Positions 48,585 to 57,973 of a stretch of 64,000 nt of DNA are shown piece after piece. The notes below the pieces were generated by a model that was not told the DNA's origin, searched no databases, and saw nothing but the letters and a program-made list of their open reading frames with translations. The stretch is from Rheinheimera sp. SA_1. Lineage in GTDB: Bacteria; Pseudomonadota; Gammaproteobacteria; Enterobacterales; Alteromonadaceae. Positions within the stretch are counted from its first letter, which is position 1; each line of letters starts with the position of its first letter. The position numbers and the translations under genes are program-made. The stretch lies in contig NZ_LXWK01000016.1 of NCBI RefSeq assembly GCF_001669775.1, positions 372,001 through 436,000 on the forward strand, read 5' to 3'.

Positions 48585-48775
48585 GGTCGGAACCACACAA
48601 AGCCATGGCCGAGTGCTTTACGCAGCGCCAATCGCTTGTGGTTTTGAAATAGAGGTAATGCCAAAGGTCCAACGATAGCGCCAGCCAACACCCAAGGCGT
48701 AGATTTTAGTCCAGATCTTTTTGCCAACACATAAAACCAACCGCTAAACAACGGTGATAACAATAACAACAACAT
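48581..48775 (-). CDS. 64-residue membrane protein, function unknown
   Basis: The small gene starts with ATG at 48775, with AAGGGG 7 bases upstream, and encodes two hydrophobic segments ([19 protein letters not shown] and [19 protein letters not shown]) followed by a basic tail. I do not recognise the family. Convergent with hdfR, it overlaps by 4 bases so that both stop codons use the palindrome TTAA at 48581-48584. The good ribosome-binding site and hydrophobic pattern support a real gene. Confidence 0.65.
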   Translation of the reverse strand: MLLLLLSPLFSGWFYVLAKRSGLKSTPWVLAGAIVGPLALPLFQNHKRLALRKALGHGFVWFRP

Positions 48776-48871
48776 GCTGTGGCCCCTTTTGGTCACTGCT
48801 GACTGCATCAGCATAAAGCGTATTTTTACTGAACATCGATACAGCTTCAGGCCAAACCCTGATCTGCCGGC

Positions 48872-48904
48872 AAAAAAAAGAGCCGCATTATAGCAGCTCT
48901 TTTT
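48872..48904 (-). terminator. Terminator after fadJ
   Basis: AAAAAGAGC/GCTCTTTTT arms around a 12-base centre that can pair further with one mismatch. Read on the minus strand a T-run follows. It lies 38 bases past the fadJ stop. Confidence 0.75.
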
Positions 48905-48941
48905 CCGGCATTCAGCAATTGCTGCTGAAGATCCTGGCAAG

Positions 48942-51107
48942 TTAATAGAAGCTTTTCCCTGCTTCAGCCATCTGCAGTAATAACGCACTTGGCGCAAAAC
49001 GACTACCATGTTGTGCTTCATAACGACGCAAATCGGCAACTAAGCTAGACGCAGTCATCGCATCAATATACCGGAACGGGCCACCAATAAAAGGCGGGAA
49101 ACCAATACCAAAAATTGCACCGATGTCACCGTCGCGCGCTGAAGCAATAATGCCTTCTTCCAGACAACGTACCGCTTCATTCAGCATCTGCACTAAACAG
49201 CGATTACTGATTTGCTCCAGACTTAACCGACCGGCTGGCTGCACGCCCAATAGGCTGTAAACAGACGCATCAACTTCTTTTTTACCCTTTTTGACACTGG
49301 CGCCATAGAGGTAAAAGCCTTTTTCAACTTTTTTACCTTTGCGGCCATCGGCAATTAACTTGTCAAAAGCGGCCGGCGCTTTAAACCGCTCTCCAAGCTC
49401 CCGCTCTAAAATAGGCGAAATTTTCGCGCCAACATCGATGCCAACTTCATCCAATAAAGTAATTGGACCTACCGGGAAGCCAAATTTAGTCAAGGCTTTA
49501 TCAAGTTTCTCAACCGGTTCGCCTTCGAGCAGCAAATTCGCCGCTTCATTCATATATAAAGCTAAAATCCGATTCACGTAAAAGCCAGCACCATCTTTCA
49601 CTACAATCGGCGTTTTGCCTTGTTTACGGGCAAAGGCCACAGTGGTCGCGATGGTTTGCGGTGAAGTTTTAGCATGCGCTATCACTTCAACCAGCGGCAT
49701 TTTGTCGACTGGTGAGAAATAATGCAGACCAATCACATTTTCCGGACGCGCAGCTTGTGCGGCAATTTGCGCTATTGGCAATGAACTGGTATTTGACGCA
49801 AAAATAGTGCCTTCATGACAATTAGTTTCAATGTCACGCACCATTTGTTGCTTCAGCGCTAAATCTTCAAATACCGCTTCTACCACGATATCGACATCGT
49901 GAAAACCGCTGTAGTCCGTTGTGCCGGTGAGCAACGCCATCTGTTTTTGCATTTCAGTGCGCGTGATGTAACGGCGTTTAAACTTTTTCTGCAGCAGGCT
50001 GTAACTGTATTTCAGCGCGTTACCAATGCCCTGCTGATTGATGTCTTTAATCCGGACTGCAATGCCGGCTTTGCCCGCCGTGACGTTGGCAATGCCGCCG
50101 CCCATCAAGCCACCACCAAGCACCGCAGCCTTTTTGACTTTGCCGCCTTTGACATCACCAGCGCCAGATTCTTTTTTCATCTGGGTGGTTGCAAAGAACA
50201 AACCACGTAGAGATTTTGAAACGCTGGTCATGCACAACTCGCCAAAGGCATTGGCTTCAACTTGCAGACCCCGAGCCATGCCACTATCAACACCAGCTCT
50301 GATCGCTTCAATGATTTTCAACGGCGCCGGATAATGACCACCGGTTTTGCTTAACGTTTGCTTTTGTGCTTGCGAAAATAAAATGCCACGACCAATCGAC
50401 GTAAATTCCAGCAGCTGACCAACTAATGGCAATTTAACCGTTTTACGTTGTGGTTTACCGGCCAGCGCCATTTTCACCGCAGCTTCCAGCAGAATGCTTT
50501 TAGGCACCACCACATCGACCAGACCAGCCTTCTTGGCCTGCACTGCGCGCAATTGCTTGCCAGTTAACATCATATCCAGCGCTTTTTGCAGACCAACCAA
50601 ATGCGGCAGGCGCTGAGTACCCCCACTGCCTGGCAACAAACCAAGCTGCACTTCCGGTAAGCCAAGTACGGTTTTGCCATCATCAGTGGCGACCCGGCCA
50701 TGACAAGCCATCGCCAGTTCCAGTCCACCGCCTAAACATGGGCCATGAATAGCGGCAATTAACGGGATATTAAGAGCTTCAAGCTGACCAAACATCGTTT
50801 GACCCATCGCTGCAATAGCGGTGGCTTCTTGCGCGGTTTGACAACTGTCCAGCATGCTGATGTCGGCGCCAGCGATAAACGAATCTGCTTTACCGGAAAT
50901 GATCACCAAACCTTTAATATTTTTATTGCTGCGAATTTCATCCAGTAAAGCTTTGATTTCGTCTGCAAAAGCGGCTTTCAGCACATTCATGCTTTCGCCG
51001 GCCACGTCCATGGTAATAACACCCACACCATCGTCGCGCAGCGCCAGGGTAAAAGTTTTTGCTACTACAGCTACTTCAGTAACGGTTGTCATTGTTGCGT
51101 CCGTCAT
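48942..51107 (-). CDS. fadJ: Fatty-acid oxidation complex alpha subunit FadJ
   Basis: The 721-residue protein joins an N-terminal enoyl-CoA hydratase domain (about 15-200, with [15 protein letters not shown] oxyanion motif as [15 protein letters not shown]) to a 3-hydroxyacyl-CoA dehydrogenase (from about 328, [14 protein letters not shown]; catalytic His in [17 protein letters not shown]). The size and its partner FadI mark it as FadJ rather than FadB. The ATG overlaps the fadI stop by one base (TAATG), so translation is coupled. Confidence 0.93.
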   Translation of the reverse strand: MTDATMTTVTEVAVVAKTFTLALRDDGVGVITMDVAGESMNVLKAAFADEIKALLDEIRSNKNIKGLVIISGKADSFIAGADISMLDSCQTAQEATAIAAMGQTMFGQLEALNIPLIAAIHGPCLGGGLELAMACHGRVATDDGKTVLGLPEVQLGLLPGSGGTQRLPHLVGLQKALDMMLTGKQLRAVQAKKAGLVDVVVPKSILLEAAVKMALAGKPQRKTVKLPLVGQLLEFTSIGRGILFSQAQKQTLSKTGGHYPAPLKIIEAIRAGVDSGMARGLQVEANAFGELCMTSVSKSLRGLFFATTQMKKESGAGDVKGGKVKKAAVLGGGLMGGGIANVTAGKAGIAVRIKDINQQGIGNALKYSYSLLQKKFKRRYITRTEMQKQMALLTGTTDYSGFHDVDIVVEAVFEDLALKQQMVRDIETNCHEGTIFASNTSSLPIAQIAAQAARPENVIGLHYFSPVDKMPLVEVIAHAKTSPQTIATTVAFARKQGKTPIVVKDGAGFYVNRILALYMNEAANLLLEGEPVEKLDKALTKFGFPVGPITLLDEVGIDVGAKISPILERELGERFKAPAAFDKLIADGRKGKKVEKGFYLYGASVKKGKKEVDASVYSLLGVQPAGRLSLEQISNRCLVQMLNEAVRCLEEGIIASARDGDIGAIFGIGFPPFIGGPFRYIDAMTASSLVADLRRYEAQHGSRFAPSALLLQMAEAGKSFY

Positions 51108-52417
51108 TATTCAGTCTCCACAATCATTGCAGCGCCCAGGCCACCGGCAGCACAAGCGGTGGTTAAACCAATACCACCACCACGGCGGTTTAATTCATTT
51201 AAAGTCTGGGTAATCAACCGGGTGCCGGTTGCCGCAAATGGATGCCCATAAGCCAGCGAACCACCATTGACGTTAAATTTATCCATATCAATGTCGCCGA
51301 TGGCATGCGAACGGCCGAGTTTTTCTTCGGCGAATTTTTTGCTGCCAAACATTTTCACATTGGCCAGCGCCTGCGCGGCAAAAGCTTCGTGCATTTCAAT
51401 TAAGGTCAAATCGTTGAGCGTCAAACCTGCGCGCTCCAGTGCGATTGGCGTGGCGTAAGAAGGGCCCATCAGCATATCTTCCCACACATCAATAGCGGCA
51501 AAAGCGTAACTTCTGACATAACCTAACGGCTTGTAGCCAAGCGCTTTAGCGTGGCTTTCCGGCATCATCAGCACCGCTGAAGCACCGTCGGTTAATGGCG
51601 TACTGGTCGCTGCAGTGACAGTACCGTACTGACGGTCGAACACTGGCTTTAATTTACTATAAGAGTCTAGCTTGGAGTCTTTGCGGATATTGTTATCCAT
51701 CTCCAGGAATTTATTGTACGGCTCAACATGGGCGGCCATTACTTCGTCTTTTAACCAGCCCTGCGCCCAGGCGTGGGCAGCGAGTGTATGAGAGCGATGT
51801 GCTAAGGCATCTTGATCGGCACGGCTGATGCCATGCGACTTCGCCATCTGCTCGGCGGTATCGCCCATCGATAAACCGGTGGTGTATTCGGCTACAGCTG
51901 GCGGTACCGGTAATAAATCTTTTAAACCTAAGCGGCGGAAAATCGCCAGTTTCTGACCAAAGGTTTTGGCTTTGGTTAAATCAACCAGCGCCCGGGCCAG
52001 CGCTTTGCTCACGCCAACCGGTAATACTGAGCTGGAATCTGAACCACCGGCAATGGCCACTTTACTGACGCCGGCCATCATCGCTTCGGTAACGCTGACC
52101 ACTGATTGAAAGCTGGTGGCACAAGCGCGGGTGACGCTAAATCCATCGGTATGTACATTCATACCAGTGCCTAAAACAATTTCCCGTGCAATATTCGGCG
52201 CTTCCGGCATCAGTACAACTTGACCGTAAACCACCTGATCAATTAATTTGGCATCGAGCTCGCTACGGATCAACAATTCATTGACCACCAGTTTGCCGAG
52301 TTCCAGCGCTGACACACCGTGAAATTCTGTCGCTTGTTTGGCAAATGGCGTGCGTAAACCGCGGACTATCGCAATCCGGTCCCCTTGACGGGTGGTTAAT
52401 TTAATCTGGCTGCTCAT
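51107..52417 (-). CDS. fadI: Fatty-acid oxidation complex beta subunit FadI (thiolase)
   Basis: The 436-residue 3-ketoacyl-CoA thiolase releases acetyl-CoA in the last step of beta-oxidation. The acyl-forming Cys is in [10 protein letters not shown] (near residue 100), the histidine in GHPFAATG, and the second Cys in [10 protein letters not shown]. The [11 protein letters not shown]-terminus and length equal E. coli FadI (436). GAGG lies about 8 bases before the ATG. A FadR-type palindrome begins 52 bases upstream and a PsrA-type one 102 bases upstream, so fatty-acid control is likely. Confidence 0.95.
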   Translation of the reverse strand: MSSQIKLTTRQGDRIAIVRGLRTPFAKQATEFHGVSALELGKLVVNELLIRSELDAKLIDQVVYGQVVLMPEAPNIAREIVLGTGMNVHTDGFSVTRACATSFQSVVSVTEAMMAGVSKVAIAGGSDSSSVLPVGVSKALARALVDLTKAKTFGQKLAIFRRLGLKDLLPVPPAVAEYTTGLSMGDTAEQMAKSHGISRADQDALAHRSHTLAAHAWAQGWLKDEVMAAHVEPYNKFLEMDNNIRKDSKLDSYSKLKPVFDRQYGTVTAATSTPLTDGASAVLMMPESHAKALGYKPLGYVRSYAFAAIDVWEDMLMGPSYATPIALERAGLTLNDLTLIEMHEAFAAQALANVKMFGSKKFAEEKLGRSHAIGDIDMDKFNVNGGSLAYGHPFAATGTRLITQTLNELNRRGGGIGLTTACAAGGLGAAMIVETE

Positions 52418-52468
52418 GTTGATCCTCTTTATGTGGACGCTTGTCCAAGTCCAATTTTGGTAAAGTGC

Positions 52469-52489
52469 AATACAGGTCTGACCTGTATT
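52469..52489. promoter_or_regulatory. FadR-type operator upstream of fadI
   Basis: A perfect 21-bp palindrome (AATACAGGTC-T-GACCTGTATT). GGTCTGACCTGT matches the E. coli FadR consensus half GGTCCGACNTGT at all but one position. It lies 52 bases before the fadI start. A T-run follows on the plus strand, so a hairpin is possible, but no plus-strand gene ends here. Confidence 0.65.
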
Positions 52490-52518
52490 TTTTTTGATTG
52501 TAACGAGAGATCTGAGAA

Positions 52519-52538
52519 ATTAAAACACTTGTTTTAAT
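52519..52538. promoter_or_regulatory. PsrA-type palindrome between fadI and moxR
   Basis: ATTAAAAC-ACTT-GTTTTAAT is a perfect inverted repeat matching the AAAC-N4-GTTT core described for PsrA, a TetR-family fatty-acid regulator in Pseudomonas and Shewanella. psrA itself is not in the window. Confidence 0.45.
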
Positions 52539-52648
52539 GAAGTCTGAACCTTATATATGGACTCAGGTCATAGCCTAGTTGTTTTTGCGTCGAAACGCTT
52601 GATAAATAGCCAATAATTTCAAACGAATAACTTTAGAAGAGTGCTGCT

Positions 52649-53599
52649 GTGAACGCTTTTAACCGGTTAAAAACATATTTAGATTCGCAAGTTCTGGGTC
52701 AGCCGGCCCTGACGGAAGGCATTTTGCTGGCGTTACTGGCCAATGGTCATTTACTGGTCGAAGGCCCACCTGGTCTCGCCAAAACCCGTGCAGTCAATGC
52801 GTTAGCGCATGGCGTCGAAGGCAGCTTCCACCGTATTCAGTTCACTCCAGACTTGCTGCCAGCCGATTTAACCGGCACCGATATCTACCGTCCGGAAACC
52901 GGCAAGTTTGAATTTCAAAGCGGCCCGTTATTTCACCACATTATCTTAGCGGACGAAATTAACCGGGCTCCGGCCAAAGTACAGTCGGCGCTGTTAGAAG
53001 CGATGGCGGAAAAACAAATTACCGTTGGCCGGCAGAGTTACAAGTTACCGGAGTTATTTCTGGTGATGGCCACGCAAAACCCGCTGGAGCAAGAAGGTAC
53101 TTATCCATTGCCTGAAGCTCAGCTAGACCGGTTTTTACTGCATCTGAAAGTCGATTATCCGGATGCAGCCACTGAACTGGCCATTTTAAAGCTGACCCGC
53201 GGCGAAGCACTGGAACAAGCCACTGAGCAGCCAGAGCGAATGACCCAAGCTGATATTTTTGCTGCACGCAAAGCAATTTTACAGCTGCATTTTGCCCCAA
53301 GTCTGGAGCAATATGTGGTACAGCTGATTATGGCCACCCGTAAAGCTGCCAATTACAGCCCGCAATTAGCGCGCTGGATCGCCTATGGCGCCAGCCCGCG
53401 CGCCACTATTGCACTGGAACGTTGTGCCCGCGCTAAAGCCTGGTTGGCTGGTCGTGACTTTGTCACCCCAGACGATGTGCAGGGCGTGTTCCATAATGTG
53501 GTTCGCCATCGATTATTACTGACCTATGAAGCCGAAGCCGAAGGGATCAGTACCGATGCGGTGCTCGATGAAATTCTGCGTCTGGTCCCTGTTGCCTGA
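52649..53599 (+). CDS. MoxR-family AAA+ ATPase of the Bat operon
   Basis: The 316-residue ATPase has Walker A (EGPPGLAKT, near residue 38), Walker B (HIILADEINRAP, near 100), sensor 1 (LVMATQNPLEQEGTYPLPEAQ, given in two overlapping halves) and the C-terminal lid. It opens a run of six same-strand genes that end at 59715. The start is GTG with a weak AGAAGAG upstream. It probably drives conformational change of the VWA proteins encoded downstream. It shares the fadI upstream region, so those operators could affect it as well. Confidence 0.9.
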   Translation: MNAFNRLKTYLDSQVLGQPALTEGILLALLANGHLLVEGPPGLAKTRAVNALAHGVEGSFHRIQFTPDLLPADLTGTDIYRPETGKFEFQSGPLFHHIILADEINRAPAKVQSALLEAMAEKQITVGRQSYKLPELFLVMATQNPLEQEGTYPLPEAQLDRFLLHLKVDYPDAATELAILKLTRGEALEQATEQPERMTQADIFAARKAILQLHFAPSLEQYVVQLIMATRKAANYSPQLARWIAYGASPRATIALERCARAKAWLAGRDFVTPDDVQGVFHNVVRHRLLLTYEAEAEGISTDAVLDEILRLVPVA

Positions 53600-53619
53600 A
53601 CAATGTGAATCGAGCAAAC

Positions 53620-54624
53620 ATGGAACAGCAAGCGCAAATCCGGCAGTGGCTGGCACAGTTACACTGCGATGGCAGCAATGTCGAACTCAAACAACTACTG
53701 CGTTATCAGCGGCATACCCAGCTATTTGATTTAACGCCTGCCCAGACTATTCAAAGCAAGCTTGCTGGCAGTTATCTTGCCAAAAGCAAAGGTCGTGGCA
53801 TGGAGTTTGATGAAGTACGGCATTACCAGACCGGTGATGATGTGCGCACCATCGACTGGCGCGTCACCGCCCGTACCGGCAAAGTGCACACTAAATTATT
53901 TCGCGAGGAAAAAGAACGGCCGGTGTTTATCCTTACCGATCTCAATCATTCGATGCAGTTTGGATCGACGCTGTTATTAAAGTCGGTGCAGGCTGCTCAC
54001 TTAGCGGCATTAATTGCCTGGCACGTCAAAAAAAGTGGCGATAAACTCGGTGGTTTATTGTTTCATCAACAACAAATTCGTGAATTAAAACCAGCCGGAC
54101 GAAGTGTGGCGGTATTGCGCTACTTACACCAATTGATTGAATTACAACAACAATCTTTGCTTTGGGTGCAACAGCAAATGCAACAACCGACTGCAAGGTT
54201 GCCTGAAAGTAAATCCATCGACTTAGCAACCGCACTTGGTCAGTTACGCCGGTTAGCCCGCCCCGGTAGTCTGCTCTTTATCATTTCAGATTTCCAACAA
54301 CTAGATGCGACCTGCCTGCGACATTTGCAGGCACTGCGCTTACACAATGAAATCCGCATCTGTCAAATCAGCGATCCGCTGGAGCAACAGCTACCAGCCC
54401 ATGCGTCAGGCATCGCCAAAGTGTCAGACGGTAATCAAGAAGTGACTATGGAACTTTCTGGGATGAATTTAAAACGCGATTATCAGGCGCAACAACAGGC
54501 ATTTAATCAGCAGTTACATCAACACTGGACCCAGCTCGGCTGCCGCCACTGGCAATTCAATGCCAGCGAGCCATTACTGGATCAATTCAGCGGGAGGCCA
54601 CATGGCGAATTCGAACGCCGCTAA
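53620..54624 (+). CDS. DUF58 domain protein of the Bat operon
   Basis: The 334-residue protein has the DUF58 signature SKGRGMEFDEVRHYQTGDD (near residue 54), then DIRTIDWRVTARTG-like VRTIDWRVTARTG and a VWA-like C-terminal half (FILTDLNHSMQFGS). DUF58 proteins accompany MoxR ATPases. The ATG at 53620 is preferred to a GTG at 53605 that lacks a ribosome-binding site. Its end overlaps the next gene by 23 bases. Confidence 0.87.
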   Translation: MEQQAQIRQWLAQLHCDGSNVELKQLLRYQRHTQLFDLTPAQTIQSKLAGSYLAKSKGRGMEFDEVRHYQTGDDVRTIDWRVTARTGKVHTKLFREEKERPVFILTDLNHSMQFGSTLLLKSVQAAHLAALIAWHVKKSGDKLGGLLFHQQQIRELKPAGRSVAVLRYLHQLIELQQQSLLWVQQQMQQPTARLPESKSIDLATALGQLRRLARPGSLLFIISDFQQLDATCLRHLQALRLHNEIRICQISDPLEQQLPAHASGIAKVSDGNQEVTMELSGMNLKRDYQAQQQAFNQQLHQHWTQLGCRHWQFNASEPLLDQFSGRPHGEFERR

Positions 54625-55114
54625 TGTTGCGCCGCCACAGGCGTCAATGCCGGGACTAGCCGACATTCAGGAGCCGGTACTCGCTAATGACTGGTATCTG
54701 GCACCGGGCTGGTCAGTATTGTTTTTGATCCTGCTGGCGGTTCTTAGCTATGGCGGCTATCGGTGGTGGCGGCATTATCAACAACAAAAACCATTAAAAT
54801 ACGCGTTGGCCGAACTTGAAAAACTGGATTTAACCGCACCTAATGCTGCTGAAATGATCACAACGCTGCTAAAAAGGCTGCTGATGACCCGATCACCCGC
54901 ACATCAGGCCCTAACGTTAAGTGGTGTCGCCTGGCAGCAATATTTGCTATCGAGCTTGCCCGCAAAGGTGAAGCTTGGCGAACCCCTGCCCGATTTACTG
55001 GCGCTGCATTACCAAAGCGCGCCTGCTATTGATGACATTCGCCGATATGCAGCTTTTGCTGCGCTTTGGCTGAAACACCTAAAGTTAACCAATGCCGGAG
55101 CAACTGATGCTTGA
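54602..55114 (+). CDS. DUF4381 domain protein of the Bat operon
   Basis: The 170-residue protein has a short N-terminal part with PGLADIQEPVLANDWYLAPGW, one membrane helix (VLFLILLAVLSYGGY, near residue 40-55) and a cytoplasmic helical domain ending WLKHLK. DUF4381 is regularly found between DUF58 and VWA genes. The GGGAGG 5 bases before the ATG supports this start, which lies within the DUF58 gene. It overlaps the next gene by 8 bases. Confidence 0.85.
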   Translation: MANSNAANVAPPQASMPGLADIQEPVLANDWYLAPGWSVLFLILLAVLSYGGYRWWRHYQQQKPLKYALAELEKLDLTAPNAAEMITTLLKRLLMTRSPAHQALTLSGVAWQQYLLSSLPAKVKLGEPLPDLLALHYQSAPAIDDIRRYAAFAALWLKHLKLTNAGATDA

Positions 55115-56102
55115 ATTAAGCTGGCCCTGGTTGTTGTTATTACTGCCACTGCCCTGGTTGGTCAAAAGCCGGCAACAAAATGTAGCTGCCGCTGGTTTGC
55201 TGTTACCGCCACTGGCGAAAATGGCGCAGCAGCATAGTTTTGGCATAGCACGTCAGCAAAAACCAAAACAATGGTTGATGTGGCTAATTTGGACCTTATT
55301 GGTCGTCGCAGCAGCACAACCAAAATGGTTAGGTGAGCCGGTCAGCATGCCTCAACAAGGCCGCGATATGATGCTGGCCGTCGATTTATCCGGCTCGATG
55401 AATATCAGCGATATGGTGATTGATGGTCAGGCTTTTAACCGGCTGGACGCGGTCAAATATGTACTGAATCAGTTTATTGAAAAACGTCAGGGCGACCGGC
55501 TTGGTTTAGTACTTTTCGCCGATGCCGCTTATCAGCAAACACCACTGACTTTTGATCGCAAAACTGTGCAGCAAATGCTGGAAGAAGCGGTCCTTGGTCT
55601 GGTCGGTCAGCGTACTGCCATCGGTGAAGCAATAGGTTTGGCGGTCAAACGATTTAACACCTACCAGAGTTCGAATAAAGTGCTGATTTTACTCAGTGAT
55701 GGCGCTAACACCGCTGGTAACATTCAGCCACGAGAAGCGTTGAAACTGGCCAAAGCCGCTGGGGTGAAAATTTATACGGTGGGTGTTGGTGCTGAACAAA
55801 TGGTGCAACAAGGTATTTTTGGCCCGCAAATCATCAATCCATCAGATGATCTGGATGAAAAACTGCTGACTGAACTTGCTTCGGAAACTGGCGGTCGCTA
55901 TTTCCGCGCCCGTGATTTAAAAGAATTAGCGCAAATTTATCAGTTGCTGGATCAGTTAGAACCGATTGAACGGGATCAGCTGACTTACCGGCCACAACAA
56001 AGTTTGTTGCATTGGCCGTTAGCTGCTGCCTTGCTGTTAACAAGTCTGATGTGGCTGTGGCAAATGCCATGGTCGTTGTGGCGTCGCGGGAGGACATCCT
56101 GA
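55107..56102 (+). CDS. BatA-like VWA membrane protein
   Basis: The 331-residue protein has an N-terminal membrane helix (SWPWLLLLLPLPWLV), a second near residue 58-70, a VWA domain with intact MIDAS (Asp93-Leu-Ser95-Gly-Ser97) and a C-terminal helix (near 300-320). The VWA domain should face the periplasm or cytoplasm between helices 2 and 3. The ATG at 55107 has GGAG 7 bases upstream. Its TGA stop overlaps the next ATG by one base. Confidence 0.9.
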   Translation: MLELSWPWLLLLLPLPWLVKSRQQNVAAAGLLLPPLAKMAQQHSFGIARQQKPKQWLMWLIWTLLVVAAAQPKWLGEPVSMPQQGRDMMLAVDLSGSMNISDMVIDGQAFNRLDAVKYVLNQFIEKRQGDRLGLVLFADAAYQQTPLTFDRKTVQQMLEEAVLGLVGQRTAIGEAIGLAVKRFNTYQSSNKVLILLSDGANTAGNIQPREALKLAKAAGVKIYTVGVGAEQMVQQGIFGPQIINPSDDLDEKLLTELASETGGRYFRARDLKELAQIYQLLDQLEPIERDQLTYRPQQSLLHWPLAAALLLTSLMWLWQMPWSLWRRGRTS

Positions 56103-57973
56103 TGCTGACTGATTTTCATTGGTTAAGACCACTGTGGCTGTTGTTAATACCGCTGGTCACTTTACTGTGTTTAATGGCATGGCGATTTCGGCGCGAACAA
56201 AGTCCGTGGCAACAACTTCTCGCCCCCCATTTGCAACAAACTTTGATCGCAACTCGACAGCAAAGCAGTCAACGCAAGCCTTTTATCATCGCGTGGCTGA
56301 CGCTGCTATTGCTGGCTATTGCAGCAGCTGGCCCTAGTATTACGAAGTTACCGCAACCCGCATTTCAGCTGCAACGCGCTACAGTACTAGTGCTGGACAT
56401 GTCATTATCGATGCTGGCGACCGACGTAAAACCTGATCGCGTCACGCAGGCACGTTTTAAAGCACTGGATTTTGCCACCCAACTAGGCGAAGGCGAACTG
56501 GCTTTGCTGACCTTTGCTGGTGATGCGTATGTTATTTCACCGCTGACACCGGATCACAACAATATCAAGTTGTTATTGCCGGACTTGAAACCGGAAATTA
56601 TGCCGGTGCAAGGCTCAGATGTACAAAGCGCATTGACGCTCGCTGCACAGTTGCTGACCCAGGCCGGTTACCCAAAAGGTGACATAATTTTAATGACTGA
56701 CGGTTTTTCAACAACGCACTTTATGCAGTTACGACCGATGCTCGATAACTTCCCCCATCGCATTTCGGTGTTGGCAGTTGGCACAGCAGATGGTGCTCCT
56801 ATCAAATTAAGCTCGGGTGAACTGCTTAAAGATCAACAAGGCAGTATTGTGATCCCGAAAGTGCCTTTTACCCAGCTAAAAGAACTGGCTTCGCTGACCG
56901 GTGGTGTTTTTGTCCAGAACAGCTTTGATCTGGCCGATGTACAAAGTTTGTTAGCACTGTCACCACTGGATCTGGCCGGCCAAACGAGCACTGACAGTAA
57001 AATGACCGGTGATGAATGGCAGGATGCTGGTGTTTATCTCTGCTGGTTGTTATTGCCACTGGCGCTTTGGCTTGGCAAACGCACGGCAATCATGGTGATC
57101 CCGGCATTATTACTGTTACCGCCGCCAACACAGGCCTTTGAATGGCAGGATTTATTTAAAAGCCGCCAACAGCAGGCACAACAGGCGTATCAACAACAAG
57201 ACTATCAAAAAGCCATCGAAAAATTTGAACAACCACTTTGGCAAGGCAACGCGGCCTACCGTGCTGGTGATTATGCGGGCGCCGAACAATTGTACCGACA
57301 AGACCCAACTGCCAACGGTTTATACAACCTTGGTAACAGTTTGATCCAACAGCAGAAATATCAGGAAGCCCTGGATGCATACAAACAAGCAGCCAGCAAG
57401 CAGTCCGATCTGTCCGGATTACAGCAAAATACTGAACTTGCCGAAAAGTTACTCAAACAGCAGCAGGAACAAGAAAAGCAACAAGGTCAGGATGACCAGC
57501 AGCAAGACGGCGACCAACAACAGCAATCTGACCAACAGTCAAAAGATAACGACAGTCAATCATCTGAACAACAAGAAGGTGAAGGTGAAAACAAAGACGG
57601 TCAACAAGGCAGTGACGCGCAGAACTCAGATCAACAAAATGGCGATCAACAAAATAGCGATCCACAAAATAGTGAGCAACAAAGCGATAGCGAGCAGAAA
57701 AATGCTGAAGACACTGAAAAAGCCGCCGCTGAAAAACAGCAACAACTAACCGAAGCTGAGCAACAGCAAGCAGATCAGTCCAAAAGCCCAGAACAACAAA
57801 AAGCCATCACTGAAGCCTGGCCAAATGCCACACCAGAGCAAAGTCAGCAATTAGACGGTTTAATGCGTAAAGTGCAGGACGACCCCTCGTTATTGCTGCG
57901 TAATAAAATGCTGCAGGAATACCAGAAACGCCGGCAGCAACGTTTACCCAAAGGAGCACAGGAAGAATGGTAA
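56102..57973 (+). CDS. BatB/BatC-like fusion: VWA plus TPR protein with a Gln-rich linker
   Basis: The 623-residue protein has two N-terminal helices (residues 10-26, 61-76), a VWA domain with MIDAS Asp99-x-Ser101-x-Ser103, a helix near 313-325 and another near 328-342, TPR repeats (about 355-450), then a low-complexity Gln/Asp/Ser/Glu linker (452-567) and a C-terminal block DDPSLLLRNKMLQEYQKR typical of BatC. In Bacteroides BatB and BatC are separate; here they are one chain. GGGAGG lies about 10 bases before the ATG. The gene overlaps batD by 7 bases. Confidence 0.9.
   Translation: MLTDFHWLRPLWLLLIPLVTLLCLMAWRFRREQSPWQQLLAPHLQQTLIATRQQSSQRKPFIIAWLTLLLLAIAAAGPSITKLPQPAFQLQRATVLVLDMSLSMLATDVKPDRVTQARFKALDFATQLGEGELALLTFAGDAYVISPLTPDHNNIKLLLPDLKPEIMPVQGSDVQSALTLAAQLLTQAGYPKGDIILMTDGFSTTHFMQLRPMLDNFPHRISVLAVGTADGAPIKLSSGELLKDQQGSIVIPKVPFTQLKELASLTGGVFVQNSFDLADVQSLLALSPLDLAGQTSTDSKMTGDEWQDAGVYLCWLLLPLALWLGKRTAIMVIPALLLLPPPTQAFEWQDLFKSRQQQAQQAYQQQDYQKAIEKFEQPLWQGNAAYRAGDYAGAEQLYRQDPTANGLYNLGNSLIQQQKYQEALDAYKQAASKQSDLSGLQQNTELAEKLLKQQQEQEKQQGQDDQQQDGDQQQQSDQQSKDNDSQSSEQQEGEGENKDGQQGSDAQNSDQQNGDQQNSDPQNSEQQSDSEQKNAEDTEKAAAEKQQQLTEAEQQQADQSKSPEQQKAITEAWPNATPEQSQQLDGLMRKVQDDPSLLLRNKMLQEYQKRRQQRLPKGAQEEW

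Noticed and set aside
57375-57749. 124-codon plus-strand frame rich in Asn, Lys and Ser
   Set aside because: It is a shifted reading of the CAA/CAG-rich linker in the VWA-TPR gene and not a separate protein.
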